From the NCBI RefSeq assembly GCF_964355755.1, contig NC_092671.1:16897501-16961500 (forward strand): DNA of 64,000 bases. The letters run 5' to 3'. The stretch is from Antedon mediterranea (lineage: Eukaryota; Echinodermata; Crinoidea; Comatulida; Antedonidae). The position numbers and the translations under genes are program-made. The notes beneath the pieces were generated by a model. The model saw only the letters and a program-made list of their open reading frames with translations. It had not been told where the DNA came from and searched no databases. This document shows positions 34,108-45,900 of the stretch, piece after piece (position 1 is the stretch's first letter; each line of letters starts with the position of its first letter).

Positions 34108-37100
34108 ATGAATAATATGATGTCGGTCGAAGGTTTAGATGAATCATTTCGATCATTTATAGAAGCTCACTGTGCCCAGTTAGAATCAAATGAAATTCCC
34201 TCATATTTATGGCGCAAGCTAATGTATAAATTAGACAATGAGGTTAGTTAACCCCCAACACAACCGGCATTAACAACTCGTTAGTTTTGGTTGGGCAGGC
34301 CTTTCTTACTAACTAGATAGAGGAGGCCTAGTTAGAAAGATTAGTAGGCCTGGTTTCTATCTAAACATCAGCAAATTTTACTGCAGTCCGAATGCAAACA
34401 GGGATAATAAAAGTAAATAGAAATGTAAGTGTAGTCTAATGCAAAGACAAACTGTGTTGCGTGTTATAAGATACTCCACTGGACTGCCTCGTCGTCCTTC
34501 ATTCAGGTGAGACATTAAGCCCATCCATGACATGATCCATAAATGTACATAAAAGAACGCTATATACTGTACTATGTACTAATAATAATAGTTACAAATT
34601 TATTGTTAATACTCCTACTTTATTTTTTTATTAATAATGATTAATTAGGGCCTATAATAATTTATTTACATTGATTGATTGTCAAATATTATGGTTTACG
34701 TTTAATAGTTTGCATTTTAATTTGTGACCAGATTTACGATGCTGGAGGAATGTTTATGTTGACACATGTAAACGATGATGAGAGCAGTGAAGAAGATTGC
34801 GATGAAACGGATTTGAAACTGTGTGGCGGTAGTGGTGGACTAAGAGTAGTAGTTTGCAGGGAAGAAGGCATTGAAAAACTTGATCATAATGGGTGAGGAG
34901 GATGCAATACTAATTGCTTAAATGCAGTGATGTAATTATTGTGCTGGAGGGGGAACACCCACTTTTTAAGTCATCCACCCATCCTAATTTCAACATGCGC
35001 CAGCCACCCAAACCTCTGGATGTTTTAATAGAAAATACCCTTTTGACACTCGCTGCTTAATTACATCCCTGCAAATGTATATAATATGACAAAACACAAT
35101 ATAATTGTGGCGAAAGCAAGCTTGTTTCCCACCAGGACGGAACACAAGGACTTAAATCGCAATGCAAGTAATTTGTCCAATCACAATCGATGGATTATCC
35201 GAACTGTTGGATTGTCATTGGTCTACTCGCTTGCATTACAGTATATACATTTATTAATTTCTATCAATTAAGCTTACGTTCTTGTGTTGCATCCTAGTGG
35301 GAACCAACCTCTAGAGTACTGCATACTTTTTCTTTTCATCTAAGACACAAATCTTTGTTGTCCAATCATTATATATTTCTTATACATTGATTTAAATTAA
35401 CCATTAACCAAAAGTCCCATCTTCAAGTATGTGTTCAATTGTTTGTCTAAAAATAAGTTGAAAAAAATGTATTATTTTTAAGGATATATCTTGTTGATCA
35501 TGCATGGACTTATCGAAAGAAAACTGCAAGGAAAAACCTGGAGCAGATACAAGGCTTGTTGGAGCGTATGATGAGTTTAATGGATATAGAACCCAAGGAT
35601 GACAAAGATGAAAACATTGAAACAGTAATGCAAGAGATGTGGAAGTTCAATCTCACTTATCGCCTTGGTAACAAGGTAAACAGACTTGTTGGAATTTAAC
35701 TAAATCATAATATATAGTATATGTATACCATTGTCTTTTGTGCAACTTTTTGATTCCATTTCTAATATTTCTTTTTCTTCCTATGTTAACTCTTTTAGGG
35801 TGCGTCTGGAGAGGAAAGGGAACCAATTTGGTACATGATGGATGAATTCGGAACAAGAATACGCCACTCTGAGGAACCCAACTGTAGAGTTGTTCCATTT
35901 CATTACACGCCAACAGGAATGATGTTCTCCTTATTAATTATTACTAAAGATCTAGAGTATGGAGGTATTACACATACAAAGAAAAATGTATCTAAAAAGC
36001 ACCACTGATAATGAAAACTATCATTATCTCTCTACTTTAATTACAGATGAAGTAACTAGAGACTACATTCCACATCAGAAGAGGAAGGAACTCCGCCCAA
36101 TCAGTTTGTTACCATGGAAACATCAAGATTTTACATCAATTGATCCTACGACGAGGCCAGTCATTAGTAAAGAGATGCTGAAGGCGGTCTGCAATGAAAT
36201 AAAACCCAGATCATTCACTCAAGAGGAAACTAAAAATATCAGGCTGCCGCCTAAAGATGTTTACAAAGTTTTTACAGATTCGCCACATATTTTCTTATAC
36301 TTGAAAGATCCCAAGTTTGAAATAGTTCAAGATAAAAATGAAGCAGATATTCTTTGGCTTGATCAAACAATTAAAGATTATAAGTAAAGTATTTATACTC
36401 ATTTGCTATTAAATTAGTTTTTCGATTATTTATTTGTCACTAAATAGTATGAAGAATACCAATTTATTCAGGTATCAACTCACCTGGGCACAAAACAAAT
36501 TTGGGAGGCGGGTAGACATGTAATGGGATACAAACTTTTGAAATAATGTATCCATTCATAAAGCACATTTATAGTGGTTTTTACCTCAGTTTCACTTTTA
36601 GTTTAAAAAATCAATCATTAGCTTAGTATAATATATTGTTTGAAGGTTTGCATGGCAAAATCAATATGTTGATATCAAGTTTGCAATACACCACGTATAT
36701 ATAGTTCTGGAAAGAACTGTACCGTAAATTTTATATCAACACAGCTCAGTATACGAACACAGATCAACTTTATTTCATCCTTCACAGGAAATTTACATGG
36801 TCACAGTTCAAGAATACAATAATGATTTTGAAAAACATTATTTTACTTATTATATGAAATATCATTTTATATTTTAGTGAGCCTGTTGAGAAAGGCCAAT
36901 TTGTTTGCCAGTTTCCAGGTGAATCTCTTATAACAACAAAAGACATGTTGACGTATGTGGCCAGACGTTCATCCAAGCAAACATACGGACCGGACTGGCT
37001 TCCAGTTACATTTGATTCTGATCACATGCTTCCTCAGTTTGTTTCCTATTTTCAAGCTAGAGAGAAAGAGTGCGTTAAATATAAAACAGGTTTATAATGA

Positions 37101-40062
37101 GAGGTTTAGAATGTAATCTGTATAGATTATAAAGTATTTCATAAGAGGATGAGAATCTAAGTGGGTGAGTGGCCGAGCGGTTAAGACAGTGGAACCGTAA
37201 TTACGTAGCCATAACATCGGCAGGGGTTCGAGGCTCACTCACTCCATGGTTCTGTTGGTAGAACGAGTCTTCTCGTATAAGGACTATAAACCGTAGGTCC
37301 AGTGTACACATCTAGCTCGTGTGCACTTTAAAGAACCTATTACATCTCTCGAGATGAGTAGGGGTTACCCCGGTGTATTATTACATTACAGCCACTGATC
37401 ACCAACTGGGCCCTCTGGGAGACCAGTCTTTGATTGAAGAGGTTACCCAGTATAAATATATATTTCAACCCCTAGCCATCAGCGCCATCTTGGTGGTCTA
37501 GAGATAGGAATGTCAGACTAAAAATATGGCGATTGTGCGTTTAAGTCCCACCCGAGAATTACTGTCAACTTTGTACAGTGTTCTCGATGTACTTAGTATA
37601 AAGTACAAAATTACGTCAGAGTAAGGCAAACATTATATAATAATTATTATAGATATCTTGTACTAGGATAATAAATAAATGAACATGATATTTACAGTGT
37701 TAATTATTATTAATTATTATTAAAAATTATTATTACAATATAAAATACAAACCTACAGCTATTACTTATTAATAAAAAATGTTTGTAAAAGTAAAAGATC
37801 GCTCAAGAGTAACTCTCGTAATCACAGTTAGTAACTATTTATTGATTTTATTATATTTTTATAGAGGAAAACCAAACTATTACATTTGCAAGGCTTATAA
37901 CCTCGCAAGAAGTCTTGACAGTCATATAACAACTGATATAAACAGTATTATACGCCAAACTGAGCTTCTACCCAAGGTAACAAATATATAGTGAAAACGT
38001 ACTTAAAAAATCTTTCAGAAATACAGTAAGAAATTTATTCAGATTAAGTCATAATTTATTTTAATTTATATGTTTCTTGTAGGTTATATGCGAGTACATT
38101 CATGATCCGGTTTTATTCTATCGGTCGGACGTTGGCCACGTCAAGTTTGATTTTCGGTACATGCCACTGCTCATGTCTGCCAAGCCATTGAGTTTGTATG
38201 TGCACGAAGATTTTTACGTCAGATTCTCCAACAGGTTAGATTTTCACAAGAAACTTGTATCGGGGAACAGCGCGTAGCTTGTTCCACGTAGAATCTGTAT
38301 CTATCCTGTATAGTGGTCATAGCTTAGTCTAGGTCCTAGACTGTATTTCAACTTAAAACATTGAAACGTCAACATAAAAATAACAATAAATACAGACTTG
38401 GAACAAGTCTATGGTTAGCCTTGTTTTCAACTTGAAAGTAATTTCATTCAGATTCTAGATAAGATAATATTTTCAAATAACATTATCTATTCTTTAGATC
38501 TACATTGATGCTCTTTTTTTTTTCAGGCCTTACTCATTGGATCATTTTGATGTTTATGAAAAACATTTTACCACTATGAATTATGATGACGAGGTTAAGC
38601 TACATCATGTACGTTTAATTAATAATGCAATATTTATGTTTTTTAAGGAAATAAAAGAAACCTTTTTACTTGCATGTATGTAATCCAGAGAATAAGAACC
38701 TAGTGCATCTTCCAAGATGAGTAGGAGGTTACCCCGGTGTACTAGTACATCACAGCCACTGATCATAACTGGGTCCTTTGGGTCAAATCAATTCAACCAT
38801 CTGCGACTATACTCAAATAAGTTCTGCACAGTATAGCAAGATGATGATGATGATGAACTATATGTACTGTCCACCTCCAACATGGGTGCTCAGCTCTGAT
38901 GATGATGATGAACTATATGTACTGTCCACCTCCAACATGGGTGCTCAGCTCGTGCAGCAATTCTTAATGTTATACGAAATTTGTACAATTTAATTTAATT
39001 TGAATTTTTCTCAAACATAAATCTATAATATTATGTAAAAAAAAATATTATGTCGTCAGTATTGGTTAGTAAAATACCGCAATGACAGAATATTCACATG
39101 TTAACTAATGATATTTATAATCTATTAAACAACATTCAATTTATATACCCAGTGCGATCGTTTAAATTTGTTCATTTAAAAATAAATTTAGTGCAACAAG
39201 TTTTTTTTCACAAGTTTAAATGGTTCAGATTGCGCATAACATTGTTTTCTTTCATTATTTGCTCAGCTTCCATGGCAGAATTTCATCAAGGAATGGGAAG
39301 AGCAATACCCAGAATTCCCTTGGGAAGACATTCAACAGAAAGTATTCCAGATGATAAAGGAATTTTACTGTTCAGCAGTAACGGGAGAGCAGCATGATGC
39401 CATTGGACATTGTCCATACTCTCGGGCAATGTATGCGCTGGACTTGATGTTGAGCTGGGAGACTGATGATAATGGTGGGTAAAGTGTAGTTTAGAAATGT
39501 ATAGTTACACAATTCTCTCCTTTTGATAACTCAATTATAATAAAAACACACACTTGCACTGTAATTTTTCAATAAGAATCTTATAATATTATGTCTGAAC
39601 TGGCGTAATGGCTATGAGTACTCACCAGCTAAACCCAGGGTGCCCGGAGCTTACATGGCCCCTGAGCAGGGCCCAGAGGAAAAAACATGTACAGTATTAA
39701 AATATATGCTAAAAACGCCCAAGGCCTCCACTGATGGGGACCACTTAGGATCCTTAAACCAGGAGCCTCAGGCCTCTGCGTAACGCCACTGTATACAAAA
39801 ATAAAAATAGTATGTTCAAAATGCTTTTTGATTTCAACACACTTAAGTCAAGTTAGGACTTAAGTTCGGATTGTATCCCATGCTTTTGTTTGTTTTGTTT
39901 CTTTCTTTAGGAAAGCGTTACATGCAGCCTAAACTACTCGAGTGCAATTACTGTCCCGACTGTCACCGTGCTTGTCAATACAGACCTAGTTACTTTGACT
40001 CGGTTTTCCGCGCACTATTCCTGAACGAGACAGAAGACCAACCCGTTATTAAGATTGTGTAA
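34108..40062 (+). CDS. TTLL12: tubulin-tyrosine ligase-like protein 12, 11 exons
   Basis: Exons: 34108-34242, 34732-34892, 35483-35675, 35799-35964, 36047-36383, 36878-37069, 37865-37976, 38083-38234, 38527-38608, 39267-39474, 39911-40062. All junctions are in phase with GT/AG borders, giving about 629 residues, close to the vertebrate protein of about 644. Conserved TTLL12 blocks: DNEIYDAG, LVDHAWTYR, EMWKFNLTY, IWYMMDEFG, DEVTRDY, LPQFVSYFQ, YYICKAYNLARSLD, KFDFRYM, FSNRPYSLDHFDVYEKHFT, SRAMYALDLML, PKLLECNYCPDC. The family joins an N-terminal SET-like part to a TTL-like part that lacks normal ligase activity. It is linked to tubulin and histone modification, mitosis and damping of RIG-I-type signalling. 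The start is uncertain: ATG at 34108, with 34117 or 34120 as alternatives. Confidence 0.93.
35119..35310. mobile_element. MITE, family shared with 51933-52089
   Basis: Ends AGCTTGTTTCCCACCAGG...ACACAAGGAC and GTTCTTGTGTTGCATCCTAG...GGGAACCAACCT are inverted. The same ends occur at 51933-52089. It lies in TTLL12 intron 2. Confidence 0.65.
36641..36775. repeat. dispersed repeat fragment (GTTTGAAGGTTTGCATGGC type)
   Basis: Starts TTGTTTGAAGGTTTGCATGG and contains AGTTTGCAATACACCAC and TTCTGGAAAGAACTGT. The fuller copy is at 53645-53800. It lies in TTLL12 intron 5. Confidence 0.65.
37160..37460 (+). mobile_element. tRNA-derived SINE, family 1, full-looking copy
   Basis: The head GAGTGGCCGAGCGGTTAAGA (A box) and GGGGTTCGAGGCTCA (B box) is Leu/Ser-tRNA-like. 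The body contains GTAGGTCCAGTGTACACATC, TGCACTTTAAAGAACCTA and GATGAGTAGGGGTTACCCCG. Related copies lie at 38690-38800, 44660-44880 and 56864-57085. It lies in TTLL12 intron 6. Confidence 0.8.
38690..38800 (+). mobile_element. SINE family 1, 3' fragment
   Basis: Begins near AGAACCTAGTGCATCTTCC and includes GGTTACCCCGGTGTACTAGT and CACAGCCACTGATCATAACT. The tRNA head is missing (5'-truncated). Confidence 0.7.
38840..38952. repeat. 57-bp tandem duplication
   Basis: Two consecutive copies of GATGATGATGAACTATATGT...CCAACATGGGTGCTCAGCTC. It lies in TTLL12 intron 9. Confidence 0.9.
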
Positions 40063-42130
40063 GACTGACGAAAACGAGTAAACTACTGGTATTGGTGAAT
40101 TTATAAAGGAAACTAAGCGATATGTATTTTCTTTTTGAGCGAAAACGAACCATGAACTATTGGAACGAAATGTTACATGGAAACAAGATGACTACAAAGA
40201 AACAAAAACTATTACAAATTATACCATTTCTATTTCACTTTTTTATTTCATTTTCTCATAGTAATTCATACAATAATTAAAACTAGGGTGCCTTATTTAA
40301 ATTAAATGCAAAATCACAAAAATAATATACATATACATATACGGATACGAAATAACTGAATGTCTAAAAATATTAAAGGCCTAATTATAGCACCAATAAA
40401 TTAAAAAAAATATAGAATATACAAATGTCTTTTGTTATTTTTGGTTGATTAATGATACATGAAATCCAATATACATGAATACAAATATCTAAACTATCTA
40501 GAAAAAAACTAAAACAACTATGTCCGTCTAATAACTAAGAAAGACCAAGTCATAAAAATATATATGAGTGTTAAAATTTACAGGTCTTTCTTCAACTAAA
40601 GGATAATTGCTTTTATTTATTATTAGTTATTAAATGGATAAAAAAGATATTAAAAATGTATAGTACAGTAGTAATTATTTCCACTACTAAATCATGAATG
40701 TGTTTAATTGAAAAAAGACCTGCAATAACACAATATTGATTAATCATGACGTAAACATAAATTTTAAATTTCAAAATTATTATCCATTCTTTGTACAAAG
40801 CAATATGGATACATGGCAACGTGTATTACTGAAAAACAGCCATCAAATGTTTATGTCATGCTTTAAAATTCACACCAACCCCAACAGATTTTATAGTCAT
40901 AATTTCATATTTTGCTTTTTACAAATTTAAATTGGTATGAAACTGAAATAAATTCTGTAATGTATTCATTAGAACTTTGTCAACAGCTCAGGATCTTATG
41001 TTGGTTATCTTCAATATTCTGTCTACATCCACATGAATCTGGACATTTTTCCATATACAATGATGAAAAACGTGAATTAAAAATTGGACCTATTGTTCTG
41101 CCATGCACTTGAAATATAGCAATGTTGATCATCCACTGGATTTCATATGTACAGCAACTGAGCACATGTCTTGCAATACAGAATGCCAAATAACATACAA
41201 TAAATATTCTTAACCACGAAGATATTGTCAGACACCAACATAAAAACAGCCATAGTATTAATAATACAGCAACTGGCCAGTCACCTTATCAGCCTTAATT
41301 TGTTTTTGGGATTAAACGTTAGTTAACACAGACACAAGCATAAACATTATATATTGTATACATTTCAACAAAAAAGGAAAAAAAAACAAAACGGTTATCA
41401 ATGATGAAAAGTGTAAACATAAATACAAAATATTTTAATAATTTGTACATAATAAATCAATGATGATATGATATGAATAAATCACCAGTCACCTGCAACA
41501 AAATATAAATCCCATATTAATAATACTTACGTCACCGTCGAACATTAACACTGTAAACAAGGTCCATTTAGTCAAATTCATAATAGATTTTCACCATGAC
41601 ATCTGAGTGTATAAGTTCATGCTTGCAAATATTCAGTCTAATATATAATCTTGTTCAAAGTCCAGTAGGTACAGTAGGTTCATAAAAAAATGTCCGAAAA
41701 TATTTATTGTTTTAAATAATCAAACTGTCATTTTGTACTATTTATTGTTAATTATACAATATATGTTCAAAATGACAAGTTTTATTCATATAAAACATTT
41801 TTTTTTTCTTTTGTAAATATATTTCTTGTATTCAAGCCCTGGTGATACATGTGGACTGCTCAGTTGTAGGTTGGTAAGATTCTGTTGATTGCCAATTCTT
41901 TTAAGTTTATGCCATGCTTTGAGCTTGTACAAACAGCCTGGTTTATGTCGGGGTTACTGCCATGTGCCACCAAAAACAGCAAATACTATCAAAAGAAAAA
42001 ATATCCCAGAATAATTATAAACAAAGAAATACATTCTTTTACCATTAAAATACATTGTCTTTTTGGAAAATGTTTAACAAAATATAACAATACAATGTTA
42101 TGTTGTTAAAAATAATTCTGTGTATGACTA
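40063..42130. other. TTLL12 3' UTR and convergent intergenic region
   Basis: AT-rich, no further gene seen. AATAAA at about 40395-40400 is a candidate poly(A) signal for TTLL12. The 3' UTR of the convergent ZFC3H1 should enter from the right; possible minus-strand poly(A) signals (TTTATT on the + strand) are too frequent to choose between. Confidence 0.5.
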
Positions 42131-42148
42131 GAGTAGTAAATCCATTTT

Positions 42149-42856
42149 TAGTCGCGTGAAAGCGACTCTATAGTTCACGATGTCGGTCGGTCCGGTATCA
42201 CTATGCGTTTTATCGCTTTCTGACCTTATCTTGATATCAGTTTAATCTAGCTAGGTCAATTTTTCACAGTATATTCCTTATGGCCAGGAATCAATGTGGT
42301 TATGTTTTCACGGTGCGCAATAAAAAATTACGCGGTCTACGCATGATTTAACGAAATCACGTTTGTAATCATATCTTCACAACCATGAATCACAATTAAA
42401 TAAAATTTGGTACTCATAAATTTCAGGGCATAAATCATCATATGGCAATACAATTACGTGCGTAGCGCATGTAACGCATGCGCGCTTAACATTTTCAAAA
42501 TTTATTTTCGATGAAATAAGAGTACATTTCAGGCAATTTTAAGCGTTTACAAAATTGCCATGAGTGCGCATATTTTTGCGCGCGCACTGCGCGTTAAATG
42601 TTATTGCGCACTCTTTTTGCCCGATTTCTGTTTTCTTGACTTACTTTTCAACTCGAAATTACGTTATACGAGCACGTCGAAAGTGACAGGCTACGCACGT
42701 GTAAATTAAAAAAAAATAAATGTTTTTAAACATTTCAACATTTTTAAACATGTTCAGTAATTTCGGTCAGTATAGTTCACTATGTCGGTCAGTCGGTCTC
42801 TCTGTCTGTCGGTCCGGTATCACTATGCATTGTAGCACGCGACTTAATGGCTGTTG
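42149..42856. mobile_element. TIR-bounded dispersed element containing the 42310-42680 repeat
   Basis: The ends TTAGTCGCGTGAAAGCGACT and ...GCACGCGACTTAA are inverted over about 11 bases. TATGTCGGTC-type and GGTCCGGTATCACTATGC tracts occur near both ends. The core (42310-42680) matches window positions about 80-400 in inverse orientation. Confidence 0.6.
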
Positions 42857-42988
42857 GCCTTGTTTAATGCCATCTTCGTAACCCGATTCCTGGATATACT
42901 CTGTATGCATACGGAACTATTATTAACAAATTACACTTAAGAATAAACTGTAAAAGTCAATCTGGCCTATATCAACAATACATTTTGT

Positions 42989-45900
42989 CTATGTTAAATC
43001 ATTTTCACTGTTTTTTTTTATACTGTTAAATTCATCAATTGTATTATATTGACATAAGCAAGTGTGACTGTATACATGAAATAAATACAAATGTATATAT
43101 ACATTGATCCAGAGTGGAACAACTAAAGGATTGCTGGAAAGCGCCCTCGTGTACAGATGACGGACCTAAAAAAAGAAGTAAAGACAGAAAGCAGAATTGT
43201 GTTTTATACAAAGTTCATTCGTTTGCGTTTGATGTCTCGTAGGTAAACTTAGTTTATGCCATTTTTTCAATCTATTTTCTTATTTTTCTTTTCTATATGT
43301 TCTTTCTATGTGTCTTTTATTTTATGAGCATATGTACCATACTACAAACCGAGGCACAAATAATACTACAAATAATGTAACCTAATTTGTTTTCCTGTTT
43401 GGTTTTATAGCTGTTTAAACCACTAAATGTGTATATGATTTTTAATATTATTATGATTTCAATGCAATCAATTAAAAACAACCCTTACAAAATACAGTTC
43501 ATAGTTGAAGATGCTGCAATAAAAATGTGAAACATTAAAAATGATCTGTCTGTCTCTACCCTCACTCTCATTCCACCCACAATATCATGCTCATTCACCC
43601 ACATTACCATCCTACTTTAAGCCCCAAATTATCAGTCTTTCTACCCCACTTTAATTCACCCAACTCCCCCAAACCCCACAATCAACAAGGTGATTGAACA
43701 ACATTTCTGAAAAAATGAACAAACATATTGAGTGAATATTAATCATTTCTTAAGACATATGGCATATTTAAATAAAAGAAAATGGCATCTACGAAAATAC
43801 AAATTTGGCATGGATGACTTTTAGTTTATAAAGTTTAGAATTATCTAAAACTATAGACAGATAATAATTCTACCATATCAATATGACAACTTTTTTTTTA
43901 TTACAATATAATATCATCATAACTCTTTATAATTATGAAAATACCAACCTGCTTGTAATTCTTGGTGATGAGTCGTAAGTGAATTGCGCTGTGGAGAAAC
44001 AACACTATGCTAAAGACAAAGAATAAACAGCAATATGTGACATGCAGTGCACAACAGAAACATGTATTTTGTGTGAACCACATGTCAAATTTTCTATACA
44101 TCATGCCTAGATAATCTGTGGATTATTAAGAGATAAACAATGCACTACCTAAGTAGCTCATGGACGGCCCAGCCTAGATATGCTTAGTTTTGTAGGCCTA
44201 GCTGGTAAACAACAGTATTAATGTATGAAGATCATATGCTAGCTATAAGCCTGGCCTGGCGCTGTCTAGTTGATGTATTAATTGTCTTTTTATTTTGGTA
44301 GAATCTATTAATACAAATTGGGGAAAACCTGGTATTTTAGCTGAAAAGTTACGGTTCTTCCCTCTTGTTTTGGCCTTCATGATCGATTGAAAAGTGGGTG
44401 CATCACAGAAGAAAAACAAAAAAATAAATCTGTGCAGAATGCATGCTGGTATTTTTAGGGGGCCGCTAAAATGATTATAATCGACTTATATTCACATTTT
44501 TACCATTTAAAGACGAGAAAAAATTAATGGGCCCATATGATATTTAATTTGACCTAAAAATGCAGTTTAGATAAAAAAAAAACGTAGGAAACGTGTCAAG
44601 ATTAATCTAGGAGCAACAGAGAGAACAAAGGTATGACATCCCCCTATGTTGTTTATATACAGTAGGTTAGTCTTCTCAGATAAACCATAGGTCCAGTGTA
44701 CACATCTGGCTCATGTGCACTTTAAAGAACCTAGTACATCTTTCGATACGGGAATGCGCCGGTGTACTAGTATACACACGAACAGTTATCGTAACTCATC
44801 ATGAGGGGCCCTTGATTATCAACATATGCTGTTTAGGGTCTAAGGTCTCTATAAATAAGGTTGAAAAAAAAAAGTAAACAAAGGTGGATCTACTGTATTA
44901 AGAGTAAAATATAAAAGTGCAATACAAAATAATGACAAAAACATGATAGAATAGTAACTTCAATAAAATACAAAAATCAGTCCACCACAAGAAATGAATG
45001 AAAGCAGATTAATAAAGGGCTTACACTTTCCATGCTTGAATACAGTGGGGTTGATCACGTAGGAATGTTGTACAATGTATAAAGGCCTGCTGGGGGCGCT
45101 CTGCTAACACCGCATATTGACAAACTCTGAAATCAACAAAAATAACAAATAAATATGAATAAAACTGACTATGGAAAATATGAAAAAAAATGTGATATTC
45201 ACAGAAAAGTTTAGTTTTATTTGTAGAAATTTATTTCTTCATAATGCTATGTGACTTCGTCATAACAAGACTGTTCTCCCAAAAGGCCAAGTACAAGACC
45301 ATGATCAGTACATGCAGAATCTTGTTGAATAGTGTATTGTACCAAATTCTATATCATGAACATGAATTGAATTGAATGTGCATTGTATGTACATAGGAGC
45401 AATGGCTTTACATTTCATCAAGAGAAAGAGACAATAAAAGTAAAGTATCTTGCCTCAAGGATACAAGCAATATGGCACAGACAGGTTTTGAACTCATGAC
45501 TCTCACATGCCAGTCAGATATCTTTACCATTATGCCTTATCATTCTCTCTAAAGGTAAAGGTATTTATTCTCGTCCTCAAGCTTATTCATATTAGGCCTG
45601 ATCAGATCAGCAAACCGGGAGACGATCCTCAATTTGTTTACAGGTACAGACAGGCTTGAATCCATGCATATTACATGCTAGTCCTAGTCCTTTGTAATCT
45701 TTGTTGACAAATCTGTCATAATACTCTTGACTAACCTTAATAACAATAGTGTGTTTTTCGGCATCATTGAAAGCAGTCGCTCAAAGACATCCAGCTTGTC
45801 ATCATCTTTAATGGTCGCCATATACAGGTTTACCACCTTATTGTGGAAGCTGTAGTCAATCCAATTCCTGGTAGTGTTGAAAGGTACTGGGAATTTACAC

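Noticed and set aside
37160-37250. Possible tRNA-Leu/Ser gene
   Set aside because: The same sequence occurs in other copies with a common non-tRNA body, so it is a SINE head.
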